From NCBI GenBank assembly GCA_002413345.1, contig DHWU01000009.1, positions 49,173 through 65,311 of the forward strand: a stretch of DNA of 16,139 nucleotides. Reading direction: 5' to 3'. Positions 1 through 6,861 of this stretch are shown one piece after another; the first letter of the stretch is position 1; every line of letters begins with the position of its first letter. Both the position numbers and the translations under genes were made by a program. The notes below the pieces were generated by a model. That model had not been told where the DNA came from. It ran no database searches and was given only the letters and a program-made list of their open reading frames with translations. Source of the DNA: Propionibacteriaceae bacterium UBA5174. GTDB taxonomy: Bacteria > Actinomycetota > Actinomycetes > Propionibacteriales > Propionibacteriaceae.

Positions 1-511
1 CGATCACTACAGCGATTACGGCTTCGACGAAATAGGCCTGCCAGCGAGTCGAACCGAAGAACCGACTGCGCCAGTCGCGGGCACCATCAGCATCGGCAGC
101 ATCACTGCGGTGCCCCAACCGCACCGCAAACAGCACCACGATCGCCGCTCCCCCAGCCACCGAAATGAACTCCAGTAGCCACTGCCACGGCGTCCAGCCA
201 CCAATCAAGGGGAGTTCGGCCAGCGGGTTGAGCACCTGCACATAGGCCAGGGCCAAGGTGGGGGCGATCAGAATGAACGACATCATCACCAGCCAGTGCG
301 CCACCCGAACTAGGGGACGGGCGGTAAACCGGCGGTGACTCAAGATCTCGGTGATGGTGTTCACCAGGCGCGGCCCCACCGGATTGAGCCGTCCGGGGCT
401 GGGCTGGCCTGCCGCCAACTTGGCGTAGACCCGCACCGCACCCGAAACGAACACTGCCAGCGCAGCGACGGTGGCCACGATTGCCACTACAAAAAGAACC
501 TGACTCAACAT
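1..511 (-). CDS. N-terminal part of a membrane (Fe-S)-binding oxidoreductase, EtfD/HdrD type (partial, cut by left edge)
   Basis: An open frame of about 170 codons starts at ATG 511 (SD GAAGG about 8 nt upstream) and runs off the left edge without a stop. The N-terminus is a hydrophobic helix (residues 1-25), followed by a polar stretch with TEILSHRRFTARPLVRVAHW, then helices near residues 71-92 and 110-130 and a fourth beginning near 160. This spacing and the short motif before the second helix resemble the nitrate-reductase-gamma-like membrane domain at the front of Fe-S reductases such as mycobacterial Rv0338c (EtfD), thought to pass electrons from ETF to menaquinone. The Cys-rich Fe-S and CCG domains would lie beyond the edge, so the class is inferred from the membrane part only. 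It lies 46 nt behind the DAO oxidoreductase on the same strand and may share its transcript. Confidence 0.65.
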   Translation of the reverse strand, partial: MLSQVLFVVAIVATVAALAVFVSGAVRVYAKLAAGQPSPGRLNPVGPRLVNTITEILSHRRFTARPLVRVAHWLVMMSFILIAPTLALAYVQVLNPLAELPLIGGWTPWQWLLEFISVAGGAAIVVLFAVRLGHRSDAADADGARDWRSRFFGSTRWQAYFVEAVIAVVI

Positions 512-557
512 GGATTCACCTTCTCACTTCGATAGCTGACCAACCGGTGGGCACCCC

Positions 558-1736
558 TCAGCGAATCCCCATTGCACCCTTGTAGGCATAGGGGCTGAGC
601 AGCAGTTCGCCTTCGGCGAAGCGGCTGAGCCTAAAGTCGGCGGCGTTGACATTGGCGATGGAGCTCTCGCCCTCGACGATGATGTCGGCCATCAGCTGAC
701 CGACTCCTGGGGAGATCTTGAATCCGTGACCTGACATTCCGGCGGCAACGAACAGTCCGGCGTAATCGGTAGCCGAGATGATCGGATTGTTGTCCGGAGT
801 CGAATCGACCATGCCCGTGGTCGTGGTCGAAACCCGAGGCTCTTCGATCCCCGGGAAGCGGTGAATCGCCTTCTCAGCAGTGGCCTCAATGGCCTCGTTG
901 GTGGCGTGGGCTGGGTAGACGTCCGGGTCGGCGATCGAGATGACCGAGTTACCGTCACTATTGCCGAACAACATTTCGCCGTTGCGCAGATGCACGTACT
1001 GCATGGACACAATGTCGGAGAAGACCGGCGGTGCACCCAGATCGATGCCCGGATCGATCACGATTTCTTGAACAAACTTCGGCGTGATCGGCAGTTCAAT
1101 ACCCAACGGCTCTAGGAGCGGCACCGACCAAGCACCAGCTGCCACGACCACCACGTCAGCGTCCAACTGGGTGCCGTCGACTAGCTTCACACCGCTGACC
1201 TTGCCGTCGGCGCTGATCAGTTCGGCCACCTTGGCGCCCTGTTTGATGGTGACTCCCTGGGTGCGCAGCCAAGCGGCGAGGCCCTGGACGGTGGCGTAGC
1301 CGTCGCCGTAACCACCGCGCTTCTCCAAGCAGAAAGTGGCGAAGTCCTCAACAAAGGAGGTCGGCCACAGTGGTTGCACCTGCGCCGGGGTGATCTCTTC
1401 GGTTTCCACACCCAACGAGCGCTGGTTGGCCAGGCTTGCCCGGAAGGGCTCCACGTTTTCCTCACCAACACCGACCAGGTAGCCGACCTGCTGGAACTCG
1501 ATGTCGGTGCCGATCAGTTCAGCTGCATTCTCGAAGAAGTCCAAACTGAACAGTGCCAATGCCGCGATCGAGGAGACCCCGTAATGGCAACGAATGATGC
1601 CGGCGGTCTTGCCGGTGCCACCAGAACCGACGCTGTCGCGCTCCACGATGGTGATGTCGGTCACACCCTTCTTCAGCAGGGCGTAGGCCGTAGTGGCACC
1701 AATGATGCCGCCGCCAATGATCACGACTTTGCTCAT
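558..1736 (-). CDS. FAD-dependent oxidoreductase, DAO family (sarcosine oxidase beta-like)
   Basis: The 392-residue protein begins with a dinucleotide fold: GGGIIG at residues 8-13, acidic VERD at about 31-34, then TGKTAGIIRCHYG at about 41-53. Near the C-terminus come GMVDSTPDNNPII (from about 308) and AAGMSGHGFKISPG (from about 331), the flavin-contacting segments of the glycine/sarcosine oxidase family. The family oxidises C-N bonds of amines and imino acids with FAD. The Cys that anchors FAD in monomeric sarcosine oxidase is absent from the VDSTPD segment, so FAD is probably non-covalent, as in SoxB-type subunits. A longer frame reaches 1784, but GAGGA just before ATG 1736 and the start of the fold there favour the shorter form. 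It follows the cyclodeaminase-family gene by 86 nt and probably works with it. Substrate is unknown; sarcosine, a hydroxyproline-type imino acid or an arylamine are all possible. Confidence 0.85.
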   Translation of the reverse strand: MSKVVIIGGGIIGATTAYALLKKGVTDITIVERDSVGSGGTGKTAGIIRCHYGVSSIAALALFSLDFFENAAELIGTDIEFQQVGYLVGVGEENVEPFRASLANQRSLGVETEEITPAQVQPLWPTSFVEDFATFCLEKRGGYGDGYATVQGLAAWLRTQGVTIKQGAKVAELISADGKVSGVKLVDGTQLDADVVVVAAGAWSVPLLEPLGIELPITPKFVQEIVIDPGIDLGAPPVFSDIVSMQYVHLRNGEMLFGNSDGNSVISIADPDVYPAHATNEAIEATAEKAIHRFPGIEEPRVSTTTTGMVDSTPDNNPIISATDYAGLFVAAGMSGHGFKISPGVGQLMADIIVEGESSIANVNAADFRLSRFAEGELLLSPYAYKGAMGIR

Positions 1737-1769
1737 GGGATCTTCCTCTTTCAACGTTTGGGTGGATGA

Positions 1770-1809
1770 GCCGGGCGGGGGCAATGGGGATCAATGAACC
1801 CCGCCCGGC
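1770..1809 (-). other. Perfect 11-bp intergenic hairpin between the cyclodeaminase-family and DAO genes
   Basis: GCCGGGCGGGG (1770-1780) and CCCCGCCCGGC (1799-1809) are exact inverted complements with an 18-nt loop. On the transcribed minus strand it lies just after the stop of the upstream gene and 34 nt before the DAO start. There is no U-run after it, so it looks like a partial terminator, processing site or mRNA-stabilising stem that sets the ratio of the two products. Its function is inference. Confidence 0.55.
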
Positions 1810-1822
1810 GGTCAAGAAATGG

Positions 1823-2956
1823 TCAGGCCATGACCGGGACGTCCCACAGCGGGAGCTTGATCCCGATGCCCTTTTCGATCGCATTGCGGTGCACGACCGT
1901 GGCCCAGGCGACGTCTTCGATCGGCATCCCACCGACGCTGTAGACGATGATCTGGTCATCGCTGGTGCGTCCTGGCTTGCGACCCAGCGCCACGTCGCCG
2001 ATGTTGATCACCTTTTCGACCGGAATCAGGTCGTCATGGATCATGTCCACGAAGCGGGTGCCGATGATGCCGGTGGTGGTCTCGTAGGCCGGGTAGCCGA
2101 ATTCCTCTTGCCAATCGAAGTACATGCCGACGTTGTCGATGTACAGCCCCGTTTCGGGGGCCATCAGCAACTCGTCGTCCACCTTTAGGTTGGCCACGGC
2201 GCAGACGAAGGCACCCGGCTTGAGCCATTCAGTCTTCACATGCGGGTAGGTGTCCGAACCCAAGACGCCCGATACGCCGGAGTGAATGACATCAGCGCCG
2301 CGCACTGACTCTTCCATGGTGTCGCAGATCACGATCTCAATGTCGGGCAAACGCTCAGCGGCCCACTCCTTGAAGGCCTCGGAGGTGACGCGGCGGCGGC
2401 CGTAGACCTGGGCCTTCTTGATCGGCAGGACGGCAGCGTAAGCCTCCAGGCCGGTCTTGCCCATAACGCCAGGGCCGATGATCGAAACCACTTCAGAATC
2501 TGGCTTGGCCAAGTACTTCGCGCCAACACCGGGGACCGCGCCAGTGCGGTAAGCACTGAGCAGGTTGGCCGACATCATCATTTTCGGGGCGCCGGTGTCT
2601 TTGTCGTTGAGGATGAACATCAGAATCGAGCGCGGCTGACCCTTCGCCCGGTTTTCGGTGTTCGAGCCGTACCACTTGACTCCGGCATTATCGAAGCTGC
2701 CGCCGAGGTAGGCCGGCATCGCCATGAAACGGCGATCGGCGCCGTCTGTGGGCATGTTCGGGAACTCGGAAGTCTCCGGGAAGATCACCATGGCGCCGTG
2801 CGAGTTGCCTTCGCGGCCGGCCATTCGGTAGTCGCCAAGCTGTAGAAGCTGGAGTGTTTCGTCCATGGCCTCGACACAAGCTGGCATATCAGTGACGCCG
2901 GCCGCGACCGCGTCTGGCTCACTGAGATAGAGAAACGATACTTCGGTGTCCGACAT
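1823..2956 (-). CDS. Ornithine cyclodeaminase / mu-crystallin family protein (tyramine oxidase subunit B-like)
   Basis: The 377-residue protein carries the family core: AGVKWYGSN with Lys94, the TGAPKMMMSANLLSAYRTGA segment at about 121-140, a Rossmann motif GPGVMG at 161-166, and SVGGMPIEDVAWA at about 340-352. The family binds NAD(P) and catalyses ornithine deamination, cyclic imine reduction or related reactions. From memory, the opening FLYLSEPDAVAAGV and the overall length resemble proteins named tyramine oxidase subunit B, a label with little biochemistry behind it. The start is placed at ATG 2956 because GGGAGG lies 6-7 nt upstream; an ATG five codons earlier has no SD. It is first in a probable operon with the DAO enzyme. 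A cyclic-imine pair, with DAO oxidising and this protein reducing, is an equally plausible reading. Confidence 0.8.
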   Translation of the reverse strand: MSDTEVSFLYLSEPDAVAAGVTDMPACVEAMDETLQLLQLGDYRMAGREGNSHGAMVIFPETSEFPNMPTDGADRRFMAMPAYLGGSFDNAGVKWYGSNTENRAKGQPRSILMFILNDKDTGAPKMMMSANLLSAYRTGAVPGVGAKYLAKPDSEVVSIIGPGVMGKTGLEAYAAVLPIKKAQVYGRRRVTSEAFKEWAAERLPDIEIVICDTMEESVRGADVIHSGVSGVLGSDTYPHVKTEWLKPGAFVCAVANLKVDDELLMAPETGLYIDNVGMYFDWQEEFGYPAYETTTGIIGTRFVDMIHDDLIPVEKVINIGDVALGRKPGRTSDDQIIVYSVGGMPIEDVAWATVVHRNAIEKGIGIKLPLWDVPVMA

Positions 2957-3025
2957 TGCTGCCTCCCTCATTGCGGTTGTCTGGGATCGGACACGACGCC
3001 GGATCGCGATCTCGTAGACACGAGG

Positions 3026-3047
3026 TTAATGAACATCTGTACATAAA
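3026..3047. promoter_or_regulatory. Operator-like imperfect palindrome upstream of the cyclodeaminase/DAO operon
   Basis: Half-sites TTAATGAACA and TGTACATAAA flank a TC centre; 8 of 10 positions are symmetric. The site lies 70 nt upstream of the start at 2956 in an AT-rich island of otherwise GC-rich sequence, as expected for a promoter. Its length fits a TetR-family dimer, and a TetR gene ends only 92 nt away, so that regulator is the obvious candidate. No second copy was seen near the tetR start. The assignment is inference. Confidence 0.4.
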
Positions 3048-3089
3048 AGGTTTCGCCCTTGTATCGGTCATGTTTCGGGTTCTTGAGGA

Positions 3090-3129
3090 TCACCTAGGCG
3101 CGTGCCGCAAGGCAGCCCCACTAGGGTGA
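3090..3129 (-). terminator. Two-part hairpin just after the tetR stop codon
   Basis: TCACCTAG (3090-3097) pairs with CTAGGGTGA (3121-3129) with one bulged base. Inside it TGCC (3103-3106) pairs with GGCA (3111-3114) around a four-base loop. It begins 10 nt past the tetR stop at 3139. No U-tract follows on the minus strand, so it may be a weak intrinsic terminator of the type common in high-GC bacteria. Confidence 0.45.
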
Positions 3130-3138
3130 ACTGGGTTC

Positions 3139-3723
3139 TCAGGCGCGGAATGAGTCCAACAGCTGACGTACCTCAGCCATCCGTGCGGCACCATCTTCAC
3201 CGCGGAAGACGTACTCAACCTGGGCATTGGTAGCCACGCTCATCAAGATATTTCCCAACGCTTCAGCTGGCGTCTCGGGGCGCAATTCACCCGACGCAAC
3301 AGCCTGGTTGAGCAGGATCGTGAACTCGTCGGACCATTCGACCATCTCGGGGTTCCCGTGTCGGGCTTGAACGGTATTCATCGCCGCCACCCCCCAGAAG
3401 GCCAGTACCACTTTGGCTTCGTCCTGAAGTTCGGGGGTCAATGGAAAGAAGGTCTCCACCATGGCCAGCACCGCCTCAGTACCACTGCGGCCAGCGATCG
3501 CCTCGACCACTCGTCGGTTCGACTTGTCCAACACAGTTTGGTAAGTGGCTGCAAGCAGATCATCTTTGTCTTTGAAGTAACGCCACAAGGCGCCATTAGA
3601 GACGCCCAGGTGGTTAGCCAGCGAACGCGAGGTGGCTGCCCCCATCCCCTCTTTGGCGATCAGGTCAAGCAACGCGTCCACGATGTCGGCGCGGCGTTGA
3701 TCATGATCGACAACTTTTGGCAT
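3139..3723 (-). CDS. TetR-family transcriptional regulator
   Basis: The 194-residue protein has the usual N-terminal DNA-binding domain: helix RRADIVDALLDLIAKEGMGA, then the helix-turn-helix with TSRSLANHLGVSNGALWRYF at residues 31-50 and KDKDDLL after it. The C-terminal ligand-binding half is alpha-helical with no further recognisable signature. Dimers of this family usually repress nearby genes until a small ligand binds. The next gene downstream on the same strand starts the amine-oxidation operon and has an operator-like palindrome in front, which makes it the likeliest target. The sugar gene pair upstream is an alternative. No SD precedes ATG 3723, but a TAACAT box ends 6 nt before it, so translation may be leaderless. 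Confidence 0.9.
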   Translation of the reverse strand: MPKVVDHDQRRADIVDALLDLIAKEGMGAATSRSLANHLGVSNGALWRYFKDKDDLLAATYQTVLDKSNRRVVEAIAGRSGTEAVLAMVETFFPLTPELQDEAKVVLAFWGVAAMNTVQARHGNPEMVEWSDEFTILLNQAVASGELRPETPAEALGNILMSVATNAQVEYVFRGEDGAARMAEVRQLLDSFRA

Positions 3724-3729
3724 GAGCGC

Positions 3730-3735
3730 ATGTTA
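3730..3735 (-). promoter_or_regulatory. Putative -10 box for a leaderless tetR transcript
   Basis: On the minus strand TAACAT is followed by 6 nt and then the tetR ATG, placing the expected transcription start at or next to the start codon. There is no SD, consistent with leaderless initiation, which is common in Actinomycetota. The matching -35 position falls inside the first 12-bp repeat of the array, and no good TTGACA match is visible. Confidence 0.35.
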
Positions 3736-3749
3736 CCGGCCCGAAAACC

Positions 3750-3921
3750 GGGGACGGTTCCTCCCGCGCAGCTCGTATTGGGGACGGTTCCTCCCGCGCA
3801 GCTGGTAACGGAACCGTCCCCTTTCCGCGCTTTCCGCGCAGCCGGTAACGGAACCGTCCCCATTCCGCGCAGCCGGTAAAGGAACCGTCCCCGTTCCGCA
3901 GCTCGTATTGGGGACGGATCC
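3750..3921. repeat. Array of six 12-bp GGGGACGGTTCC repeats in mixed orientation, about 30-bp period
   Basis: Copies of GGGGACGGTTCC lie at 3750-3761 and 3780-3791. The reverse complement lies at 3810-3821, 3850-3861 and 3881-3892. A variant ending GGATCC lies at 3910-3921. Each of the first five copies is followed by a spacer of 17-19 nt (28 nt for the third) carrying CCGC(GC)AGC then GTATT, GTAAC or GTAAA. The spacer keeps one orientation while the 12-mer flips. The long spacer contains a doubled TTTCCGCGC. Copies 2 and 3 could form a perfect 12-bp stem. From memory, GGGGACGGTTCC-type motifs recur in many bacterial genomes, often near REP-associated (RAYT) transposases; no transposase is in this window. 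The array fills the gap between the symporter stop and tetR start and probably also acts in termination or tetR promotion. Confidence 0.85.
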
Positions 3922-3945
3922 GGTTTCGTCCAACCGCGGAGGTGT

Positions 3946-5304
3946 CTACTGAAGCTGGCCGCGTTCCCTCAGATCAGCGACGATCTGGGCGTAGAACTTC
4001 TCGTCAATGCGGTACTTGGCCCGGAAGATCAGATAGCTGGCCAAGATCAGGATCGGCGGCAAGATCAACATGCCCAGCTTGATGGTCGCCAAACCAGCAG
4101 CCGTGGTGGCGGCCGGACGGTCGGGATCCACTGCGGCGACGAACACCACGACCGCCACCACCTGCGTGCCTAGCGCTGCCCCAACCTTGTTGATGAACGG
4201 TTGCACCGCGAAGGTCATCGACCCATTGCGCCGGCCCAGCTTCCATTGCCCGTACTCGATGGTGTCGGTCAGGAACACCAACATCAGCAAGGTGACGAAA
4301 GAATCCCCCAAGAACATCAGCAGCCCGGCGACGCCAATGAGCCAGATCTGAGTCCCGCTGAAGTAGAAGATCGCATAACCAGCCAGGATCAGCAGTACCG
4401 CTGAGGTGAACAACTGGTACCGAGAAAACCGCTTTGACAAGGTCGGGAAGATTCCAAACCCGAGTAGCTGACTAGCCACCAAGACCGCGGCAAAGGGGGT
4501 GTACATGCCCTCGTCGCCGTAGACATATTTGAAGTAGTAGGTGCCAAAAGTGGTGGTGGTCATGTAGCCAGTCATGAACAGCACCATCGCCAAAGCCGTC
4601 CACAGCAGTTGATCGTTGCCGATCACCGCACCGGCAAGTTCCTTCAGTTTGGTGCGTTCGGGGATGATCACGATCTTGGGCTCACGCACCCCAAACAAGG
4701 TCACCGCCTGCCCCACGAGCATGATCACCACCACCGCCACCGCGAACACCGTCCAGGCGCGCACCGGCCCAACAAAACTTGCCAACGCCTTGGTTGTCGG
4801 CATGATCGACACCACCACGGTGAATAGTCCGATCGTGGCAAAGATCTTGGCCAACGAGCCGAACTTCTCCCGCTGCTTCTGATCCAAAGTGAGCGCCGGC
4901 AGCATCGACCAGTACGGAATGTCGTTGGCCGTCCACGACAGGCTCCACAGCAAATAGATGACGGCAAAGCCAGCCACAAAACCGACCCCGGTCAGGTTCA
5001 GATCGGCAAACAGCAACACTGTGAACACCGACGAAGCCACTACCCCACCGGCTATCCATGGCTTGTATTGGCCCCAGCGCGTGCGCGTGTTGTCGACCAC
5101 TGCCCCCATCGCAATGTCCGCCACGGCATCAAAGAGCCTGGCCACCAAGATCAGGGAACTGGCCCACAAGAACTCCCACCGGGAGGCCTTGAGCACATCG
5201 CTGAGGAAGTACACCAGGAACATGCCCACCAGCGTGTAGGCCATATCCCGACCGACGGTGCCGATGCCAAAGGCCCACTTATTGCGGCGATCAAAGCTGC
5301 GCAT
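3946..5304 (-). CDS. GPH-family sugar:cation symporter (MelB-like MFS)
   Basis: The 452-residue protein has about twelve hydrophobic helices and the N-terminal signature of the glycoside-pentoside-hexuronide family: an aromatic-rich first helix entered by NKWAFGIGTVGRDMAY, then ARLFDAVADIAMGAVVDNTRTRWGQYKPW with the conserved Asp residues and the cytoplasmic RWGQYKPW loop. A second family mark is DTIEYGQWKLGRRNG in the middle loop. Members import di- or oligosaccharides, glucosides or glucuronides with Na+ or H+. It starts 25 nt after the stop of a GH1 glycosidase, with AAGGG 5 nt before ATG 5304, so the pair forms an uptake-and-hydrolysis operon and the substrate is probably a beta-glycoside. 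The exact sugar and coupling ion cannot be read from the sequence. Confidence 0.88.
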   Translation of the reverse strand: MRSFDRRNKWAFGIGTVGRDMAYTLVGMFLVYFLSDVLKASRWEFLWASSLILVARLFDAVADIAMGAVVDNTRTRWGQYKPWIAGGVVASSVFTVLLFADLNLTGVGFVAGFAVIYLLWSLSWTANDIPYWSMLPALTLDQKQREKFGSLAKIFATIGLFTVVVSIMPTTKALASFVGPVRAWTVFAVAVVVIMLVGQAVTLFGVREPKIVIIPERTKLKELAGAVIGNDQLLWTALAMVLFMTGYMTTTTFGTYYFKYVYGDEGMYTPFAAVLVASQLLGFGIFPTLSKRFSRYQLFTSAVLLILAGYAIFYFSGTQIWLIGVAGLLMFLGDSFVTLLMLVFLTDTIEYGQWKLGRRNGSMTFAVQPFINKVGAALGTQVVAVVVFVAAVDPDRPAATTAAGLATIKLGMLILPPILILASYLIFRAKYRIDEKFYAQIVADLRERGQLQ

Positions 5305-5329
5305 CGTTGCCCTTCACCAACCCCGTTGA

Positions 5330-6601
5330 TCAGCTGGTCCGGTATTGCTGAGGTTCCACCCAGCGCACATACGCCTGCTCGGTCACCCCGTGGTTGGCGA
5401 TAATATCTGCGAAGAAGCGCCCCGAGTCTTTCACCGTGCGGGACTGAGTTTCGTAGTCGAGTGCGACGATCCCGAACCTGGCCACCTCCCCTTCAGCCCA
5501 CTCCCAGTTGTCGGTGAAGCACCAGTGGTAGTAGCGCTCGATGGGCAAATCTGAGGCCGCAATCTGGGCGAGGTGGTCATAGAGATACCGGGAGCGAAAT
5601 GAATCGGTGTTGTCGCAGGTGCCGCTCTCGGTGATGTAGATCGGCCCCGGATAGGCCTCATTCACCCACCGGCAGACCTCGATCAACCCGGGCGGATAGA
5701 TCTCCCAGCCCAAGTCGTTCACTGCCGAATTTGCTGGCACCTGATCACCTGAGCCCGACAGGGTGCTGCGGGTGTAGTAGTTGACGCCCTGAAAGTCGTA
5801 ATAACGCCGAGCCGCTACCCCACGCGGACGCCGAAATGGCAGCCCAAAGACCCCAGTGTTCATTGCTTTCAACAGCGCCCGCTGGAAGAAGTGATCACCA
5901 GTTCGGGTTGCCAGCCAGTGCACGAGGTTCTTTGCGCTCGCCGGTTGGAACGCTCGAAGATGGGCGGCCGTGCCAACCTTGGCGTCCGGTTGCAGGGCGT
6001 GGATCATTTGATACGCCGCAATGTGCACTTCGGCCTCGGCTTGCATGACCGCGACGGCTTGCCGCAACGAATGCTCCTCCGGCGGCCACACTCCGTACAG
6101 ATAGCCCATCGTGGCGTAGACGTTCGGCTCGTTGATCGGGATCCATTCGTCCACCCATTCACCCAACTCCTGCACCATCTTGCGGGTGAACCTGCCGAAA
6201 GCCGTCTTAATGTCGGGGCCAAGCCACCCCCCGGCGTCCACCAACCAGCCCGGCAAGTTGAAGTGGAACAGGGTGACCAAAGGGGTGATCCCAGCAGCCC
6301 GCAACGCGGCCACCTCGCCGCGATAATGGGCAATCGCCTCCGGATCGAACTGGCCCGGTGACGGTTCCACCCGCGCCCACTCGATCCCCATTCGGTAGTG
6401 CTTAATGCCCAGCTCGACCAGCAACTCGACGTCTTGAGTGACTCGATTCCAGTGGTCGGCGGCACGAGCCGGAGTCGAGCCGTCCTTGGCCCCACCAGCA
6501 CCGGCCCAACGGTGCCATTCGGTGTCCAACTGGCCACCGTCAATCTGGGTTGCCGAGGTAGCGACCCCAAGCGCTAGCCCAGGCAGTGCGAAGGACTTCA
6601 T
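5330..6601 (-). CDS. Family 1 glycoside hydrolase (beta-glucosidase-like)
   Basis: The 423-residue protein shows the GH1 barrel: GVATSATQIDGG near the start, HYRMGIEWARVEPSPGQFD at about 68-86, the acid/base motif INEPNVY with Glu158, the nucleophile motif IYITESGT with Glu325 (the classic form is TENG), and the aglycone-end segment FTDNWEWAEGEVARFGIV at about 362-379. Both catalytic glutamates are present, so it should be active as a retaining beta-glycosidase. There is no signal peptide; it should act in the cytosol on sugars brought in by the symporter encoded next. The frame extends seven codons further upstream, but AAAGGGG 4 nt before ATG 6601 sets the start. The Ser in TESG and a rather short loop set suggest a specificity away from plain cellobiose, which is inference. 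Confidence 0.9.
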   Translation of the reverse strand: MKSFALPGLALGVATSATQIDGGQLDTEWHRWAGAGGAKDGSTPARAADHWNRVTQDVELLVELGIKHYRMGIEWARVEPSPGQFDPEAIAHYRGEVAALRAAGITPLVTLFHFNLPGWLVDAGGWLGPDIKTAFGRFTRKMVQELGEWVDEWIPINEPNVYATMGYLYGVWPPEEHSLRQAVAVMQAEAEVHIAAYQMIHALQPDAKVGTAAHLRAFQPASAKNLVHWLATRTGDHFFQRALLKAMNTGVFGLPFRRPRGVAARRYYDFQGVNYYTRSTLSGSGDQVPANSAVNDLGWEIYPPGLIEVCRWVNEAYPGPIYITESGTCDNTDSFRSRYLYDHLAQIAASDLPIERYYHWCFTDNWEWAEGEVARFGIVALDYETQSRTVKDSGRFFADIIANHGVTEQAYVRWVEPQQYRTS

Positions 6602-6659
6602 ACGACCCCTTTGCGGTGACATCTATCGCGACGCTAGCGCACCCCAGCCCCCCTCGCCT

Positions 6660-6677
6660 GCGAACCGGACGGATCGC
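6660..6677. promoter_or_regulatory. 18-bp palindrome upstream of the GH1-symporter operon
   Basis: GCGAACCG and CGGATCGC flank a GA centre; 7 of 8 half-site positions are symmetric. It sits 59 nt upstream of the GH1 start in the 260-nt divergent gap to the ethanolamine permease. The shape suits a LacI- or TetR-type operator, but no LacI gene is in the window. The same gap holds a short inverted repeat, GCCGGG/CCCGGC, at 6709-6735. No convincing -35/-10 pair was found for either gene. Confidence 0.4.
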
Positions 6678-6861
6678 TTGCGGCGTCACAGTTCCCGCTC
6701 CACCCACCGCCGGGTTGTTAAGAGTTTCCCCCGGCAGGTAACGACCCGGTAAAGCGCCTAGGACAAGCGATTTTGACCTCCTGTGGCCCGCTACTGTCCG
6801 GCCATCGCCGCCAAGCAAGCCACACCGCTAGCTGGCAGGCAGCAGAAAGGACCAGCCGCCA

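Noticed and set aside
692..1471. Antisense and out-of-frame open frames within the DAO gene
   Set aside because: Arg/Pro/Ser-rich shadow translations without SD; the DAO frame has clear family motifs. Similar shadows over other genes were dropped for the same reason.
3750..3921. CRISPR-like array because of about 30-bp periodicity
   Set aside because: The repeat is only 12 bp and flips orientation, the intervening segments are near-identical, and there are no cas genes.
3660..3933. Open frames through the repeat array encoding GTVP-rich peptides
   Set aside because: They exist in several frames only because the 12-mer has no stops; they have no SD and overlap tetR.
6773..6797. TTGACC and TACTGT as a promoter for the ethanolamine permease
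   Set aside because: The spacing is 13 nt, too short for a standard -35/-10 pair.
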